Assembly (NCBI GenBank): GCA_946481205.1
Contig: CAMLNB010000065.1
Span: forward strand, 1-16,325
From: an uncultured Kangiella sp.
GTDB lineage: Bacteria; Pseudomonadota; Gammaproteobacteria; Enterobacterales; DSM-103792
DNA: 16,325 nt
Direction: 5' to 3'
Below the pieces are notes generated by a model. That model did no database searches and had not been told where the DNA came from. It saw only the letters and a program-made list of their open reading frames with translations. Shown here piece after piece: positions 6,634-13,007 of this stretch; within the stretch, counting starts at the first letter, position 1; each line of letters starts with the position of its first letter. The position numbers and the translations under genes were made by a program.

Positions 6634-8031
6634 ATGTCCATTTTGCCGTTTCGTCACTTGTTCCATGCCTTGTCCCGATCTGTCAGTTCACTGCTGACAG
6701 GTTCGCTGCTGACTGGCTTGCTGCTATGGACCGGTTGTGTGCACGCCGACAGCACGCTGTATCAACACGCGACGCTGATTGATGCCAGCCAGGCGAATGC
6801 ACGCACCGAGATGTCACTGCTGGTGGTCGACGGCCGCTTGGCGGCGGTGCTGTCCGACAAGGAAGCCAAGCGGAAAAAGCTCACTGCCGACAAAACCGTC
6901 GACCTGCGGCAGCGTTATGTCATCCCCGGATTGATCGATACCCATGTCCATCTCGCCACTTACCCCAATCCGGCTTTGGCCCGCGCCCAGCTTGAGCTGT
7001 ATCTGATGAGCGGCATTACCACCGTGCGCGACATGGCGGGTGATACCCGCTTGCTCGGTGAATTGCGTCGTGAGCTGTTGCTGAAGGAAATCCCCGGTCC
7101 CGAGCTGCATTTCTCGGCGCTGATGGCCGGCGAGAGTTTCTTCAATGACCCGCGCACCCATGCTGCGGCCCAGGCAGAAACGGCTGGTCAAGTCCCGTGG
7201 ATGCAAGCGATCAACGGCAACACCAACGCTGCCTACGCCGTTGCGCAAGCCAAGGGCACGTACGCCAGCGGCATCAAGCTGTACGCCAATTTGTTGCCAA
7301 GCGATATTCGCCGCATCGCGACCGAAGCGCAGCAACAGCAGGTCAAAATCTGGTCGCACGGCACCGTGTTTCCGACCCGGCCAAGCGAACTGGTCGAAGC
7401 GGGTGTGCACCAGCTAAGTCATCTCTACATGCTCGGCTATGAAGTGGCCGACAACATGGACGGCACCCGTTACGACAAACGGCCGCCGGTGGCCTTTGCC
7501 GAGCTGACGCCGGAGCACCCCAAACTGCAGCTGCTGCTGCAGTTGCTGAAACAGAAAGCCGTGTTTCTTGATGCCACACTGTTTGTCATCGATTACGCCG
7601 CCAACAACCCGGTGATTCCAGCCGAGCGTCGGGCAGGTTTGCCGGATCAGTATCAGTTTTCCTTGCGGATGGCGCGCGCTGCGCATGCGGCCGGCATCCG
7701 GTTGACGACCGGCTCCGATGTCTACGTCGGCTTGGAGTTTGCGACGCCGGGCCTGTGGCCGGAGCTCGAAGCCTGGCAGAACGATGCCGGCTTCCAACCG
7801 CATGAGATTCTCCGAGCGGCAACGCTGCATGGCGCCGAAGCATTGGGCATTGCCGATCAGGTCGGCACACTTGACGTGGGCAAGAAAGCCAACTTCCTGA
7901 TCCTGCGCGAGAATCCGCTACAGGACATTCGTGCGATCAAAAGCCTGGAAACCACCGTTCTGCAAGGCAAGGCTTATGCACGCGCCGATTACAAATTGAG
8001 CCCGGAAATGTGGCAGGCCATGAAAGAATAA
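6634..8031 (+). CDS. Exported metal-dependent amidohydrolase
   Basis: From ATG 6634 the product is 465 residues. The N-terminus has Arg/His, then a hydrophobic stretch (SLLTGSLLTGLLLWTGC), then VHA-DS, consistent with signal peptidase I export to the periplasm. The mature part is an amidohydrolase TIM barrel with all expected binuclear metal ligands: GLIDTHVHL (His104, His106), GIKLYAN (Lys215, likely carboxylated), IWSHGT (His242), QLSHLYM (His263) and TTGSDVYVG (Asp362). The C-terminal LDVGKKANFLIL segment is also typical. This ligand set fits the imidazolonepropionase/Xaa-Pro dipeptidase-like branch, but the substrate cannot be assigned. The frame is open from 6562, which would put a charged segment before the signal peptide. 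No clear ribosome binding site precedes 6634. It follows soxR by 75 bases, with a small inverted repeat between (GGTGAC 6564-6569, GTCACC 6579-6584), so co-transcription is possible but unproven. Confidence 0.87.
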   Translation: MSILPFRHLFHALSRSVSSLLTGSLLTGLLLWTGCVHADSTLYQHATLIDASQANARTEMSLLVVDGRLAAVLSDKEAKRKKLTADKTVDLRQRYVIPGLIDTHVHLATYPNPALARAQLELYLMSGITTVRDMAGDTRLLGELRRELLLKEIPGPELHFSALMAGESFFNDPRTHAAAQAETAGQVPWMQAINGNTNAAYAVAQAKGTYASGIKLYANLLPSDIRRIATEAQQQQVKIWSHGTVFPTRPSELVEAGVHQLSHLYMLGYEVADNMDGTRYDKRPPVAFAELTPEHPKLQLLLQLLKQKAVFLDATLFVIDYAANNPVIPAERRAGLPDQYQFSLRMARAAHAAGIRLTTGSDVYVGLEFATPGLWPELEAWQNDAGFQPHEILRAATLHGAEALGIADQVGTLDVGKKANFLILRENPLQDIRAIKSLETTVLQGKAYARADYKLSPEMWQAMKE

Positions 8032-8051
8032 GCCGGCCGCGTCGCGGCTGC

Positions 8052-8057
8052 TAGAAT
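8052..8057 (+). promoter_or_regulatory. Possible -10 element of the TRIC-family gene
   Basis: TAGAAT at 8052-8057 resembles a sigma-70 -10 element and lies in the 83-base gap before the next gene. No convincing -35 is seen 16-18 bases upstream. A short GC-rich palindrome (8036-8048) lies immediately upstream. Confidence 0.3.
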
Positions 8058-8114
8058 CGCCACCCGACACCTCCTGTGCACCTGCAGGACGCAATCTGAG
8101 GCCGAGGTTATTCG

Positions 8115-8729
8115 ATGTTGCTGTATCTGCTTGGCATGCTCGGCACCGCTGTTTTCGCCATCACCGGTGTGCTGGCGATCCGCCGGCAAGGTGTCGATGT
8201 ATTCGGCGCGCTGGTGCTTGGCGTGGTCACCGCGTTGGGTGGCGGCACCGTGCGCGATCTGCTGCTTGATGTGCCGGTGTTCTGGCTCAGTGATTTCAAT
8301 TATGTCTGGGTCGCCAGCGGCGCCGCGCTGCTGACCTTCTTCGTCTCACGGCCACTGCATCGCAACCGGCAATTGCTGCTGTATCTCGATGGTTTTGGCG
8401 CCGCACTGTTCGGCGTGCTGGCCGCAGAAAAAGTGCTCGGCCTCGGTCATGGTGCCGCACTCGCGGTCATGCTCGGCGTCTGGACCAGTATCGGCGGCGG
8501 CATCGCCCGTGACGTGCTGGCAGCACGGACCAACTTGCTGATGTCGCCGGAAATTTACGCCACACCAATCCTGCTCGGCTGCAGCCTGTACGTACTGCTG
8601 AAAGCGCACATCGATCCCACCCTGTTGGGCATCGGTTGCGTGCTGATCACCTTTGGCTTCCGCACGCTGGCCATTTACAAGCAGTGGAAAATGCCCCGCC
8701 ATCTGTCGACGCATCGGGAACCACGCTGA
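8115..8729 (+). CDS. TRIC-type cation channel family (UPF0126) membrane protein
   Basis: This 204-residue inner-membrane protein of the bacterial TRIC/UPF0126 family (YadS/YicG-like) has about seven hydrophobic helices. The family carries two related three-helix repeats, each with a glycine-rich kink: here ALGGGTVRDLLL (about residues 40-51) and SIGGGIARDVL (about 125-135). The segments DVPVFWLSD and SPEIYATPILLG, and the basic C-terminus, also fit. Characterised relatives form trimeric monovalent-cation channels; whether this one conducts cations is inference. The start is supported by GAGG about eight bases before ATG 8115. It converges with the MtfA-like gene, leaving a 27-base gap without an obvious terminator. 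Confidence 0.9.
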   Translation: MLLYLLGMLGTAVFAITGVLAIRRQGVDVFGALVLGVVTALGGGTVRDLLLDVPVFWLSDFNYVWVASGAALLTFFVSRPLHRNRQLLLYLDGFGAALFGVLAAEKVLGLGHGAALAVMLGVWTSIGGGIARDVLAARTNLLMSPEIYATPILLGCSLYVLLKAHIDPTLLGIGCVLITFGFRTLAIYKQWKMPRHLSTHREPR

Positions 8730-8756
8730 CTCGGCGCAGTGATCCGTCGCAAACCG

Positions 8757-9581
8757 TTACTGCCAGTTCAGCGGGTCCAGCCGGTAATATCGACTGAATT
8801 CGGCGTACAGCGCCGGATGTTGCTCGGCCAGCGCATGCGGCTGTTCAAAAAACACTTCCGATACCACCGCAAAAAACTCGGCCGGGTTGGTCGCCCCGTA
8901 AGGATTCAACAGACTGCGATAACCCAGTGCCGTCTGCTGCTGCAATGTGTGGAACTCGCGCTGCAAGGTCTTCGACCAACTCTGGTAATGCTCCGCTCGC
9001 GCCAGAATCGGTGCGCCATTGGCCGGGCCATTTTCCTGATCCAGTTGGTGAGCAAATTCGTGTATCACGACGTTGCGGCCGTCATCGTGAACATCGGCAT
9101 CGGCAACCGTGTCCTGCCAAGACAGAATGACCTGACCCTGTTGCCAGGATTCGCCTGACAGCACCTGCCGCTGTTCCGTCACCAGCCCGGACGCATCGGG
9201 ATGGGTCTTGTTGACGATGAACGCCGAGGGGTAAATCAGAATCTGACTGAGCTGCGGGTAATAATCGGTTTTGCGGTTCAGCAGCAGCAGGCAGGCCTGC
9301 GCGGCGATGGTCACCCGCATTTCATCGGTCACCACCAGACCATCACAACCGACAAAGATCTTCTCGGCCAAAAACACCTGAATATGTTTCTTCAGTTGCA
9401 ACTGCAGATCGGCAGGCATCCGCCGAAAATACGGCATGCGCCGTTTCAGTATCTGCCGCCAGGCCTCCGGAAAAGGCTGCGCGCGCAGTCGTTGCCGGCG
9501 GCGGTACTTCAGATAAGGCTTGCTGAACATCCAGAGACTGACCAGAAGGCCAAGCCCGACAATCACAAGAATGGTGACCAT
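8757..9581 (-). CDS. mtfA: MtfA-like zinc-dependent peptidase (M90 family)
   Basis: This 274-residue protein belongs to the MtfA/PF06167 zinc peptidase family. A single hydrophobic helix (residues 1-19) followed by basic residues suggests membrane anchoring, unlike soluble E. coli MtfA. The zinc site is VIHEFAHQLD with His174, Glu175 and His178, and the third ligand is Glu235 in NPAEFFAVVSEVFFE. The stretch SQILIYPSAFIV and GESWQQGQVILSW are also typical. E. coli MtfA interacts with the glucose repressor Mlc and has aminopeptidase activity; no Mlc or sugar transporter gene is nearby, so that role is not implied here. The gene is transcribed alone and starts 123 bases from the divergent YbaN-like gene. 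Only a weak ribosome binding site (GGGG) precedes ATG 9581. Confidence 0.9.
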   Translation of the reverse strand: MVTILVIVGLGLLVSLWMFSKPYLKYRRRQRLRAQPFPEAWRQILKRRMPYFRRMPADLQLQLKKHIQVFLAEKIFVGCDGLVVTDEMRVTIAAQACLLLLNRKTDYYPQLSQILIYPSAFIVNKTHPDASGLVTEQRQVLSGESWQQGQVILSWQDTVADADVHDDGRNVVIHEFAHQLDQENGPANGAPILARAEHYQSWSKTLQREFHTLQQQTALGYRSLLNPYGATNPAEFFAVVSEVFFEQPHALAEQHPALYAEFSRYYRLDPLNWQ

Positions 9582-9704
9582 GCCGGCCCCAGGTCTGCTG
9601 ACGAATCAGCAAGTTGGGCACGCCAACCCAGCTTTTCAAGGGCGACTCGCCAGCCGATGCGATGCCCCGTATGATCGCAGCCTTGTTCACCACGCCGTCA
9701 TGCG

Positions 9705-10070
9705 ATGATTTCCCGCGTCAAAAAATACACGCTGATGACCTTCGGCATTCTGGCTCTGCTGCTGGGGCTGGTCGGTATCGTGCTGCCGATTCTGCCGACC
9801 ACGCCGTGGGTGATCGTCGCGGCCTACTGTTTTGCCAAAGCCGAACCGAAATGGGAACGCTGGCTGGTCGAGCATCCCAGGTTCGGCCATTACATCGTCG
9901 CCTGGCGCGACCGGCAGGCGATTCCGCGCGGCGGCAAGATCGCGGCGCTGGTGATGCTGGTGATCAGCGCCACAATCGGCTGGTTGCGCTTGCCGGTGGA
10001 ATGGGCTTGGTTGCCATCGGTGGTCGCGATTCTGGTTGGCGCCTGGATCTGGTCACGACCAGACAAATAA
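9705..10070 (+). CDS. ybaN: DUF454 (YbaN-like) inner-membrane protein
   Basis: This 121-residue membrane protein has the DUF454/PF04304 layout: an N-terminal hydrophobic hairpin with the signature GIVLPILPTTPWVIVAAYCFAK (about residues 24-45), an amphipathic segment WERWLVEHPRFGHYIVAWRD, a conserved basic IPRGGKIAAL, and two closely spaced C-terminal helices. The function of the family is not established. The ribosome binding site before ATG 9705 is weak. An overlapping ATG at 9700 is out of frame. The gene ends directly at the strong terminator starting at 10070. Confidence 0.88.
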   Translation: MISRVKKYTLMTFGILALLLGLVGIVLPILPTTPWVIVAAYCFAKAEPKWERWLVEHPRFGHYIVAWRDRQAIPRGGKIAALVMLVISATIGWLRLPVEWAWLPSVVAILVGAWIWSRPDK

Positions 10071-10101
10071 AAAACGCAACGCCGATTGACGTTGCGTTTT
10101 T
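10070..10101. terminator. Bidirectional intrinsic terminator
   Basis: A 12-base perfect stem, AAAAACGCAACG (10070-10081) and CGTTGCGTTTTT (10090-10101), closes an 8-base loop. It ends in a T-run on the plus strand and, symmetrically, on the minus strand. It begins at the last base of the YbaN-like stop codon and lies 39 bases beyond the end of the DUF4785-like gene, so it serves both convergent transcripts. Confidence 0.95.
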
Positions 10102-10139
10102 CTGTTTACCACGTTTCCTGTTTTACCACTTACGCCCGC

Positions 10140-11465
10140 TCAGCGCCGGTCCAGCGCGCTCAGTTCACGTGCCATACCCCGCCACTGCCGTTCGCTCAGC
10201 GTCAAGGCTTGTGCCTGCTTTTGCAGCACGGCCAGTCGCGATTGATCGGTCAGCTGCAGATCCTGCACCAGCAACGGACCCGTGACACCGGCATCGTGCA
10301 GCAGTTGTTTGTCGATCTGCAGCGTCAGCGTTTTCCGGCCCGACTCGATCCAATCGGCAGTGGCGGCAAACACCACCGGACGCACCACGCCGGCACTGTC
10401 CTTGCCGCTGATGATCGCCCGCACTTCATAACGGCCTGGGCTCGCCACCGTAACCGGCACGTTCAACTTCAGCTGGTCCGCGGTTTTGCTGAAACCGATA
10501 GTGCGTTCCAGCCGGGCACTGGCCGCAGCAAACGCAAACGCGCTGCGAACCTGGCGTTCGACAGCCATGCCGTTGTGCTCGGCTTTCAGCGTCCATTCCA
10601 CTTCCCACAAGCCGGGCACATCGCCGCTTGGCAGATCCAGCGCTTGGGCGATTTTCCAGCTGCCGGCAGTGCCACGGCGCACATCCAGTGCAAATCGCCG
10701 GCCATCTGGCGTCAGCAGCGCAGCGGTCGCGGTTTTCGCGGCCACGGCGACGCCATCACGCAAGAGCACGCCGTCGACATCCAAGGCATTGCCGGCCAGC
10801 ACCGTGTGCGCGCTGTGTTTCGATTGCAACCGATACGGGCTATCCGGCTCAAAAACCTGCACCAGATATTCGGTATCGGCGGCCACCGTGGTTTTGGCTT
10901 TCAGCTGGAACACGCCAACGCCAAGATCGGCATCGAGCTTGGCGGCAACACCACCACGCAGCACCGGCAATGCGGCGGGTTCGTCTTTTGCGGCTTGATA
11001 CAGCGAGCTGGCCGAGGCCGACAGCGATTGCTCGCGGCCAGCCGGACTGCGCAACAGCAAACCTTCCGGTTCAATCAGCACTGCATTTTTGCTGGCTTGC
11101 CCCGCTGGCGACTGCGCACTGACACGCAGCATCGCGCCCGGTGCGGTGGTCGGCAAATCGATGCCACGATTGAGTTCGGCGCCAGAAATTTTCCGCCAAT
11201 ACTCGCGACTTTCAATCGGCTCGGGTTTGGCATTGAGCGCCAGCGGCGTATCCATATCAAGCGCATAGCTCACCGCTACCGGATCGCGCGAATCGTTTTG
11301 CCAGGGCGCGGCCACGGCCGGCCGCAGTTGATTGCTGCTGAGATCGCCAGCCTTGCTGGCTTGCAAGCGCAATGTCTCGGCCTGCGCCACACCACCGAAT
11401 GCCACCAATGACAGGGCCAGCGCGACAGCGTGCAGGACGGATGTTATTTTCATGGAATTGTTCAT
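10140..11465 (-). CDS. Exported DUF4785-like protein
   Basis: This 441-residue secreted protein has a clear signal peptide (ITSVLHAVALALSLVAFGG, cleavage after VAQA at residue 29). The mature chain shows beta-sandwich-like segments. It contains REYWRKISGAELNRGIDLPT and APGAMLRVS, which I associate with the DUF4785 family; that assignment is from memory and moderate. Later segments (YLVQVFEPDSPY, GLWEVEWTLKAEHNG, PGRYEVRAIISG) look like repeated Ig-like folds, a common layout for extracellular accessory proteins. No catalytic motif is visible. The start at ATG 11465 is preferred because GAGGA lies eight bases upstream, overlapping the stop codon of the hydrolase gene, which implies translational coupling. 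The frame also opens at a GTG at 11480, which is less likely. Confidence 0.8.
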   Translation of the reverse strand: MNNSMKITSVLHAVALALSLVAFGGVAQAETLRLQASKAGDLSSNQLRPAVAAPWQNDSRDPVAVSYALDMDTPLALNAKPEPIESREYWRKISGAELNRGIDLPTTAPGAMLRVSAQSPAGQASKNAVLIEPEGLLLRSPAGREQSLSASASSLYQAAKDEPAALPVLRGGVAAKLDADLGVGVFQLKAKTTVAADTEYLVQVFEPDSPYRLQSKHSAHTVLAGNALDVDGVLLRDGVAVAAKTATAALLTPDGRRFALDVRRGTAGSWKIAQALDLPSGDVPGLWEVEWTLKAEHNGMAVERQVRSAFAFAAASARLERTIGFSKTADQLKLNVPVTVASPGRYEVRAIISGKDSAGVVRPVVFAATADWIESGRKTLTLQIDKQLLHDAGVTGPLLVQDLQLTDQSRLAVLQKQAQALTLSERQWRGMARELSALDRR

Positions 11466-11476
11466 GAAGGCTTTCC

Positions 11477-12337
11477 TCACACGTCATTACGCAGGATCAC
11501 GTCAAGACCAAAGCATTTTTTCCGGCTTTGGTTATGACTGAGTGGTTCACTGCCATTGGTGCGACTGGTGTCATTGAACCAGAGCGAACCGGCGCCGCGT
11601 TGCGAGGAACAGTTGAGGAAGCCATCGGAACAGCTGTCGAGCCAGTTCTGGGTGGTTTCCAAACCGACATTCAGCGCGTAGCCACCGCAGTAACTGTCGC
11701 TGTCCCAGATCGCGGAATCGACATCGGTGCCGACCACATTCCAGAACCCTTTCGGCAGTGCTGGCCGACCGGCGGTGCCGAACAGGTTGTTGGCGTTGTA
11801 AGTCGCCATCCACGACACTTGCTGTTGGCGCACCGCATCGGATTTGTAGCCGAGCAACCAACCGAGCGACTGCTCGAAGACATTGCCATTCATCACCGCA
11901 TCGGCGAGCGGCGTGCCGAGACTCGACGGTGCTAGCGCATTGACCCAGCGGATTTTGCTGATGATGTTCGGGTAGCGGCTGTCCCAGGTCGGGTTCGACA
12001 AAATCCAGCGCACCACGTTGCCGCCGTTCGAATGGGTGATGATGACCAGATCGGTGATGCCCTGATTGCCGATGAACGTAGTCAGCTGGCCAGCCAGACA
12101 ACCGGCTGCGCCCGTGGTCCACATGTACTGGCTGAAATCGCAATTGACGACGACGTACTTGCTTTGATCCGGCAAACCCTGACGCACGGAGTTGATGAAA
12201 TCACCGCCCCAGTAATCCCAGGCATCGCTGCGGTGATCGCCGGTGCCGTGGACAAACGCAACGCCGGTCGAGGCATTCGCCGAATTGGCAAACCCCAACA
12301 CCGACAGCAATGACAACACTGCCAACAAATGACGCAT
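11477..12337 (-). CDS. Exported alpha/beta hydrolase (lipase/esterase-like)
   Basis: From ATG 12337 the product is 286 residues, with a signal peptide cleaved after ANSANA (residue 22). The start is well supported by GAGGAGGG (12344-12351) six bases upstream; the frame is open further up, but only through repeat DNA. Mature features are an oxyanion-type FVHGTG (28-33), the nucleophile region IITHSNGGNV with Ser103 (an HSNGG variant of GxSxG), WVNALAPSSLGTPLAD typical of lipase-like hydrolases, and a candidate catalytic His in EPLSHNQS near the C-terminus. Several Cys are consistent with disulfides in an exported enzyme. The substrate is unknown; lipid, ester or polyester are all possible. It is the first gene of an operon with the DUF4785-like protein, which may help fold, anchor or assist it. 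Confidence 0.85.
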   Translation of the reverse strand: MRHLLAVLSLLSVLGFANSANASTGVAFVHGTGDHRSDAWDYWGGDFINSVRQGLPDQSKYVVVNCDFSQYMWTTGAAGCLAGQLTTFIGNQGITDLVIITHSNGGNVVRWILSNPTWDSRYPNIISKIRWVNALAPSSLGTPLADAVMNGNVFEQSLGWLLGYKSDAVRQQQVSWMATYNANNLFGTAGRPALPKGFWNVVGTDVDSAIWDSDSYCGGYALNVGLETTQNWLDSCSDGFLNCSSQRGAGSLWFNDTSRTNGSEPLSHNQSRKKCFGLDVILRNDV

Positions 12338-12353
12338 GAAAAGCCCTCCTCGG

Positions 12354-12416
12354 TGGTTCGGAACGACTAAATGGTTCGGAACAACGGTTGTTTCGAAACG
12401 GCTGGGTTTTCGAAAC
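12354..12416. repeat. Four-copy TTCG(G/A)AAC element, 17-18 base period
   Basis: TTCGGAAC occurs at 12357-12364 and 12375-12382, and TTCGAAAC at 12392-12399 and 12409-12416. The left two share the longer unit TGGTTCGGAAC; the right two have palindromic cores (GTTTCGAAAC). Start-to-start spacings are 18, 17 and 17 bases. The array sits just upstream of the hydrolase ribosome binding site. It may be a set of regulator sites or a small repeat expansion. Confidence 0.75.
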
Positions 12417-12556
12417 AAAAGGGCCTTGGCGCTGAACAACAGCGACCACGCTGATCATGGCGAATCAGCACGACGTGGCGGACGGAAAACGTGACTCGTC
12501 TGCAGGTGAGCGGGATATGGCGTGCCGCTCCCTGTCTTCTTCTCAGGCACAAGGCA

Positions 12557-12624
12557 GTCGTCGGACTCCTGCGCGAACAGAGCAGCACAACTGATCGGTG
12601 CTCAGTGCTCCGACGACCGATCAG
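12557..12624. other. Interlocking inverted repeats (pseudoknot-like)
   Basis: GTCGTCGGA (12557-12565) pairs with TCCGACGAC (12609-12617), and CTGATCGGT (12591-12599) pairs with ACCGATCAG (12616-12624). The second stem's left arm lies inside the first stem's loop, so the two form either a pseudoknot or alternative folds; they share two bases. A further GTGCC/GGCAC pair lies just upstream (12522-12550). This could be a structured leader, a small RNA or nested operators. The transcribed strand is unknown. Confidence 0.45.
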
Positions 12625-12863
12625 ATTCTTAGCATGCGCTCACCAGTGTGCAAGCGCTTCGGTTTCAGGGCTGGATAGCGCTCGTTTTGCTACGCTGCAA
12701 CATAAACATGCTGAGCCACCCCACCGCTCTTGCTGCAGCGCATCAATCGCCAACACTGAGTGGTTCGCCAGACACAACCCGCTCGCGCAGCGCCAATACC
12801 CGCCTTTTTCTTCGCACAACCTTCACCTTTTCGAAGCAGGTCTCAGTTGCGCGTCAACAGCAG

Positions 12864-12892
12864 CCGCAATGTAGAGACCCGAGTCATTGCGG
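12864..12892. repeat. 8-base perfect inverted repeat
   Basis: CCGCAATG (12864-12871) and CATTGCGG (12885-12892) are separated by 13 bases, about 115-145 bases before the kinase start. No T-run follows in either direction, so an operator or a leader hairpin is more likely than a terminator. Confidence 0.45.
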
Positions 12893-12972
12893 GGTGCTCG
12901 ATTCGTATGCGCCGATACCGTGCACAAAAAAATGACATACACTTCTGACTTGATACGCGCTATCACGATCAG

Positions 12973-12996
12973 CGCGAACGCAGCGCAACGTTCGCG
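12973..12996 (+). promoter_or_regulatory. Hairpin abutting the kinase ribosome binding site
   Basis: CGCGAACG (12973-12980) and CGTTCGCG (12989-12996) form a perfect 8-base stem with an 8-base loop. The ribosome binding site AGGA (12997-13000) begins at the very next base. The stem could influence ribosome access, or as DNA could be a dyad operator. Confidence 0.5.
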
Positions 12997-13007
12997 AGGA
13001 ACTGGCG

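Larger units (their letters stand above)
12417..13007. other. Long intergenic region with several inverted repeats
   Basis: About 590 bases lie between the minus-strand hydrolase operon and the plus-strand kinase gene. No frame here has a good ribosome binding site or recognisable product. Perfect inverted repeats are at 12522-12526/12546-12550 (GTGCC/GGCAC), 12557-12565/12609-12617, 12591-12599/12616-12624, 12864-12871/12885-12892 and 12973-12980/12989-12996. Both promoters are presumably here but I cannot place them with confidence. Confidence 0.6.

Noticed and set aside
6634..6740. A lipoprotein signal (LWTGC) in the amidohydrolase N-terminus
   Set aside because: Trp at the -3 position does not fit a lipobox well, and a normal signal peptidase I site (VHA-DS) follows directly. 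Soluble periplasmic export is more likely.
10086..11411. A 441-codon open frame on the plus strand opposite the DUF4785-like gene
   Set aside because: The minus strand has the signal peptide, ribosome binding site and operon coupling. The plus frame has no family resemblance, no ribosome binding site, and crosses the terminator region; it is a by-product of GC-rich codon use.
12491..12874. A 127-codon plus-strand open frame in the gap before the kinase gene
   Set aside because: No ribosome binding site, a Cys/Ser/Arg-rich composition typical of non-coding frames, and it runs through the inverted repeats.
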